Source: Sphingopyxis sp. (GTDB lineage Bacteria > Pseudomonadota > Alphaproteobacteria > Sphingomonadales > Sphingomonadaceae). Taken from it: a stretch of DNA of 64,000 nt. Position numbers and translations under genes: made by a program. Below the pieces are notes generated by a model, which saw nothing but the letters and a program-made list of their open reading frames with translations, had not been told where the DNA came from and did not search any database. Positions 62,074 to 64,000 of the stretch are shown here, piece by piece (the first letter of the stretch is position 1; every line of letters starts with the position of its first letter). The stretch is taken from the NCBI RefSeq assembly GCF_016704835.1, contig NZ_JADIZJ010000009.1, forward strand, positions 1 to 64,000, in the 5' to 3' direction.

Positions 62074-64000
62074 TGCATCTCCTTTTCGCCCTCGGCGAAC
62101 CATGGCGGGGGCAGTTTGCGTTCGACGGGCCATAATTCGTCCAGCGTGTCGGCGTCGAACAGATGTCCGCCGCGCATGACGAGCTTGACCGTTCGGCTAT
62201 TGCGGATATCGACCAGCGGATCGGCGTCGAAAATGACGAGATCGGCATATTTTCCCGGTTCGAGCGTCCCCATATCGGCCAGCCTGCCGATGGTCTCAGC
62301 CGAGCCCGCGGTGGCCGCATGAAGAATCGCCATCGGCTTCATGCCGCCCAGCGCGTGCGCTTCCATTTCATAATGATAGCCTATTCCCGGCTCGTCGCCA
62401 TGCGATCCCATGCCGACCAATGCACCGTTTTTCGCCAGCAGGGCGGCGTCGGCGGCTAGTGCGGGCATGCGCGATGCGTCGAGCGATGCCCAATCACGAT
62501 GGGCCAGCTTGTGGGAGATCGCAGCAGGCGACCAGAATCGCTTCACCTTTGCATCGAGCGCGGGGTCGTATTTGTCGACATAATAGTTCCGCCCCGCCGG
62601 CCCGCTTGTATTGATCAATAACGTGGCGACATAGCTCGTGCGCATCAGCTGATAGAGCTTCACCACATCTTCGCCGAACGGTGCGATCGGCAGCGCATGT
62701 TCGTTGCCTGCATAACCGTCGATGATCTGGCTCAGGATCAGCTTCGGATTGTGGCTGCCCTCCGTGGTCGGGAGCAGCCCCTGCTCGCGCGCGGCCATGG
62801 CGATCCACTGGCGCACGCTGCGACTTTCGCCGCGATATTGCTTGATGTTGCGAAGTCCCCACGCGTCGCGATAGCGCTGGAGCACGGCGCGCACCTGGTC
62901 GAGCGAAGTCAATCGTTCCTTCGAAAACAATGCGGGTCCGGTCGAACGCAGTCGTGGTCCAACGATCAGGCCAACATCGATCAGGTCCTGATAAGCGATC
63001 TGATCGATGCCCAGCGTCGACGGATCGAACGACGTCGTAACGCCGAACGCAAGCCGCGCGTGCAGATCCCATTCTTCGTATCCGATGACGTTGCGCCGGA
63101 TGCCGCCGATATGGTCGTGCGCGTCGATGAAGCCGGGCGTAACGGTCCTGCCGCCGAGCTCGCGCGTCGGTGTGGCGGCAGGAATGGCAAAACTGTCGCG
63201 CGGGCCGATGGCAGCAATGCGGTCGCCGGTGATCAGGATGTCCGCATTTTCGATCACCTGATCGCCAGCTGCCATGGTAAGCGCCCGCGCGCCCCGCAGC
63301 AGGATATTCCCCACCGGTCGCGCGCGCGGCAGTTCGGCGACCAATTCGACATGGCCGGTAGGAAGGGGAGCGGCCGCGCCGGGCAGAATCTGCAGATAAT
63401 TCCCCACCGACCAGATCAGGCTGCCGTCCGCCCGCCAGTCGAAGAAATCGGCGCCCATATGCGTAACCTTGCGACCGCTATTGCCGGGTGCAGTCAGGTC
63501 GATCGCAACCGTCGGGTCGGTCGGCAGGGGCAGCACATAAAGCTGTTCGCTTGTCTGCGCAGCTAACCATTCGCCGTCAGGGCTGATACGGATGTCGTCG
63601 GCGTTTGCGGGATAGTCGGTAAAATAATAGCCTTGCGCCTTAACCGCCGCGACCAGCCGCTGCGCGCCGGTTGCAAGGTCTACCTCGACCAGCCCCGCTT
63701 CGCCGAGCAGATAGACGACGCCGGGCCGACCGTTCACAAAATGCGGCCGCTGCCCGAAAATCCCCTCGGCGACCACTCGCGCCGGGCCGCCACCGGCAGG
63801 TATCGCGACCAACTCGCCCTGGCGCACGGTGCCGAATTCGAAACTTGACTGCTGACGCGCCGCAGCGGGCGAACGGACGACCAGAATGGTCTTTCCATCG
63901 GGCGTGAACGCGGGATGCGAATAAAAGGCCGGCAGATCGCTGATCCGGATCGCCGTCCCCGATCCGTCGGTTGCGATCGTCGACACCGCACCGCCAGTGC
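62055..64000 (-). CDS. Amidohydrolase with TolB-type propeller N-terminus, 5' end outside window
   Basis: At least 640 residues; the gene continues past the window end. The N-terminal part has TolB/WD40-like propeller repeats (SHPAFTPDGKTILVV, IRISPDGEWLAAQT). The C-terminal half is an amidohydrolase barrel with metal motif FIDAHDHIGG, later TTEGSHN and GMGSHGDEPG, and the end GTLEPGKYADLVIFDADPL. These secreted-type hydrolases act on cyclic amides, peptides or lactones. It lies directly upstream of, and overlaps, the esterase gene. Confidence 0.88.
   Translation of the reverse strand, partial: TGGAVSTIATDGSGTAIRISDLPAFYSHPAFTPDGKTILVVRSPAAARQQSSFEFGTVRQGELVAIPAGGGPARVVAEGIFGQRPHFVNGRPGVVYLLGEAGLVEVDLATGAQRLVAAVKAQGYYFTDYPANADDIRISPDGEWLAAQTSEQLYVLPLPTDPTVAIDLTAPGNSGRKVTHMGADFFDWRADGSLIWSVGNYLQILPGAAAPLPTGHVELVAELPRARPVGNILLRGARALTMAAGDQVIENADILITGDRIAAIGPRDSFAIPAATPTRELGGRTVTPGFIDAHDHIGGIRRNVIGYEEWDLHARLAFGVTTSFDPSTLGIDQIAYQDLIDVGLIVGPRLRSTGPALFSKERLTSLDQVRAVLQRYRDAWGLRNIKQYRGESRSVRQWIAMAAREQGLLPTTEGSHNPKLILSQIIDGYAGNEHALPIAPFGEDVVKLYQLMRTSYVATLLINTSGPAGRNYYVDKYDPALDAKVKRFWSPAAISHKLAHRDWASLDASRMPALAADAALLAKNGALVGMGSHGDEPGIGYHYEMEAHALGGMKPMAILHAATAGSAETIGRLADMGTLEPGKYADLVIFDADPLVDIRNSRTVKLVMRGGHLFDADTLDELWPVERKLPPPWFAEGEKEMQWLPAK

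Noticed and set aside
1..64000. CRISPR array, tRNA, rRNA or prophage genes
   Set aside because: No regularly spaced repeats, cloverleaf-like sequences, rRNA segments or phage structural genes were noticed on either strand.

Overview
The window looks like a chromosome segment of a GC-rich alphaproteobacterium of the family Sphingomonadaceae, most likely Sphingopyxis. Pointers are three TonB-dependent receptors, a sphingomonad-style luxR-luxI-phyH locus, a lasso peptide core that resembles sphingopyxin II as I recall it, and a meta-cleavage catabolic cluster. No rRNA, tRNA or CRISPR array was seen.

Layout. 1-2.3 kb: a decayed IS21-family element whose istA tail is fused in frame to istB. 2.4-5.0 kb: chromate transporter, a MerR regulator and a divergent glutaredoxin-MauE gene under a textbook mer-type operator. 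5.3-8.6 kb: a small HTH protein and a quorum-sensing locus (luxR, luxI, broken phyH). 9.3-18.2 kb: a complete-looking lasso peptide locus. fecI, fecR, the TonB receptor and the isopeptidase run forward; cyclase, B protein and a 45-residue precursor run in reverse towards them. The sigma/anti-sigma genes and the receptor's STN domain are frameshifted. 18.6-22.6 kb: trehalose operon otsB-GH15-otsA. 22.7-34.5 kb: PhoD phosphatase, Fic remnant, RlmJ, hybrid histidine kinase, TspO-like protein, PilZ protein, MASE1-GGDEF cyclase and small proteins. 35-64 kb: a large aromatic/ketone catabolic island.

How the catabolic island works. Two TonB receptors (35.3 and 54.6 kb) would import the substrate. 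A Baeyer-Villiger monooxygenase, an esterase, a quinone reductase and several SDR and NTF2-fold proteins would trim it. Three extradiol dioxygenases from two unrelated superfamilies could open catecholic rings. A C-C hydrolase branch and a semialdehyde dehydrogenase/tautomerase/decarboxylase branch lead to 2-oxopent-4-enoate. The hydratase, aldolase and acylating acetaldehyde dehydrogenase (DmpE, G, F type) finish the route to pyruvate and acetyl-CoA. Two GntR and one IclR regulators sit in the island. A 12-bp palindrome, CTWRCATRYWAG, recurs in front of four of its transcription units and is the best candidate for a common operator. The substrate is not evident.

Caution. At least fourteen genes carry small indels or single stop codons relative to what their families require. 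Several indels fall in homopolymer or CG runs, and most are crowded into the first 11.2 kb. Some of this may be sequencing or assembly error, so the pseudogene calls below should be read with that in mind.
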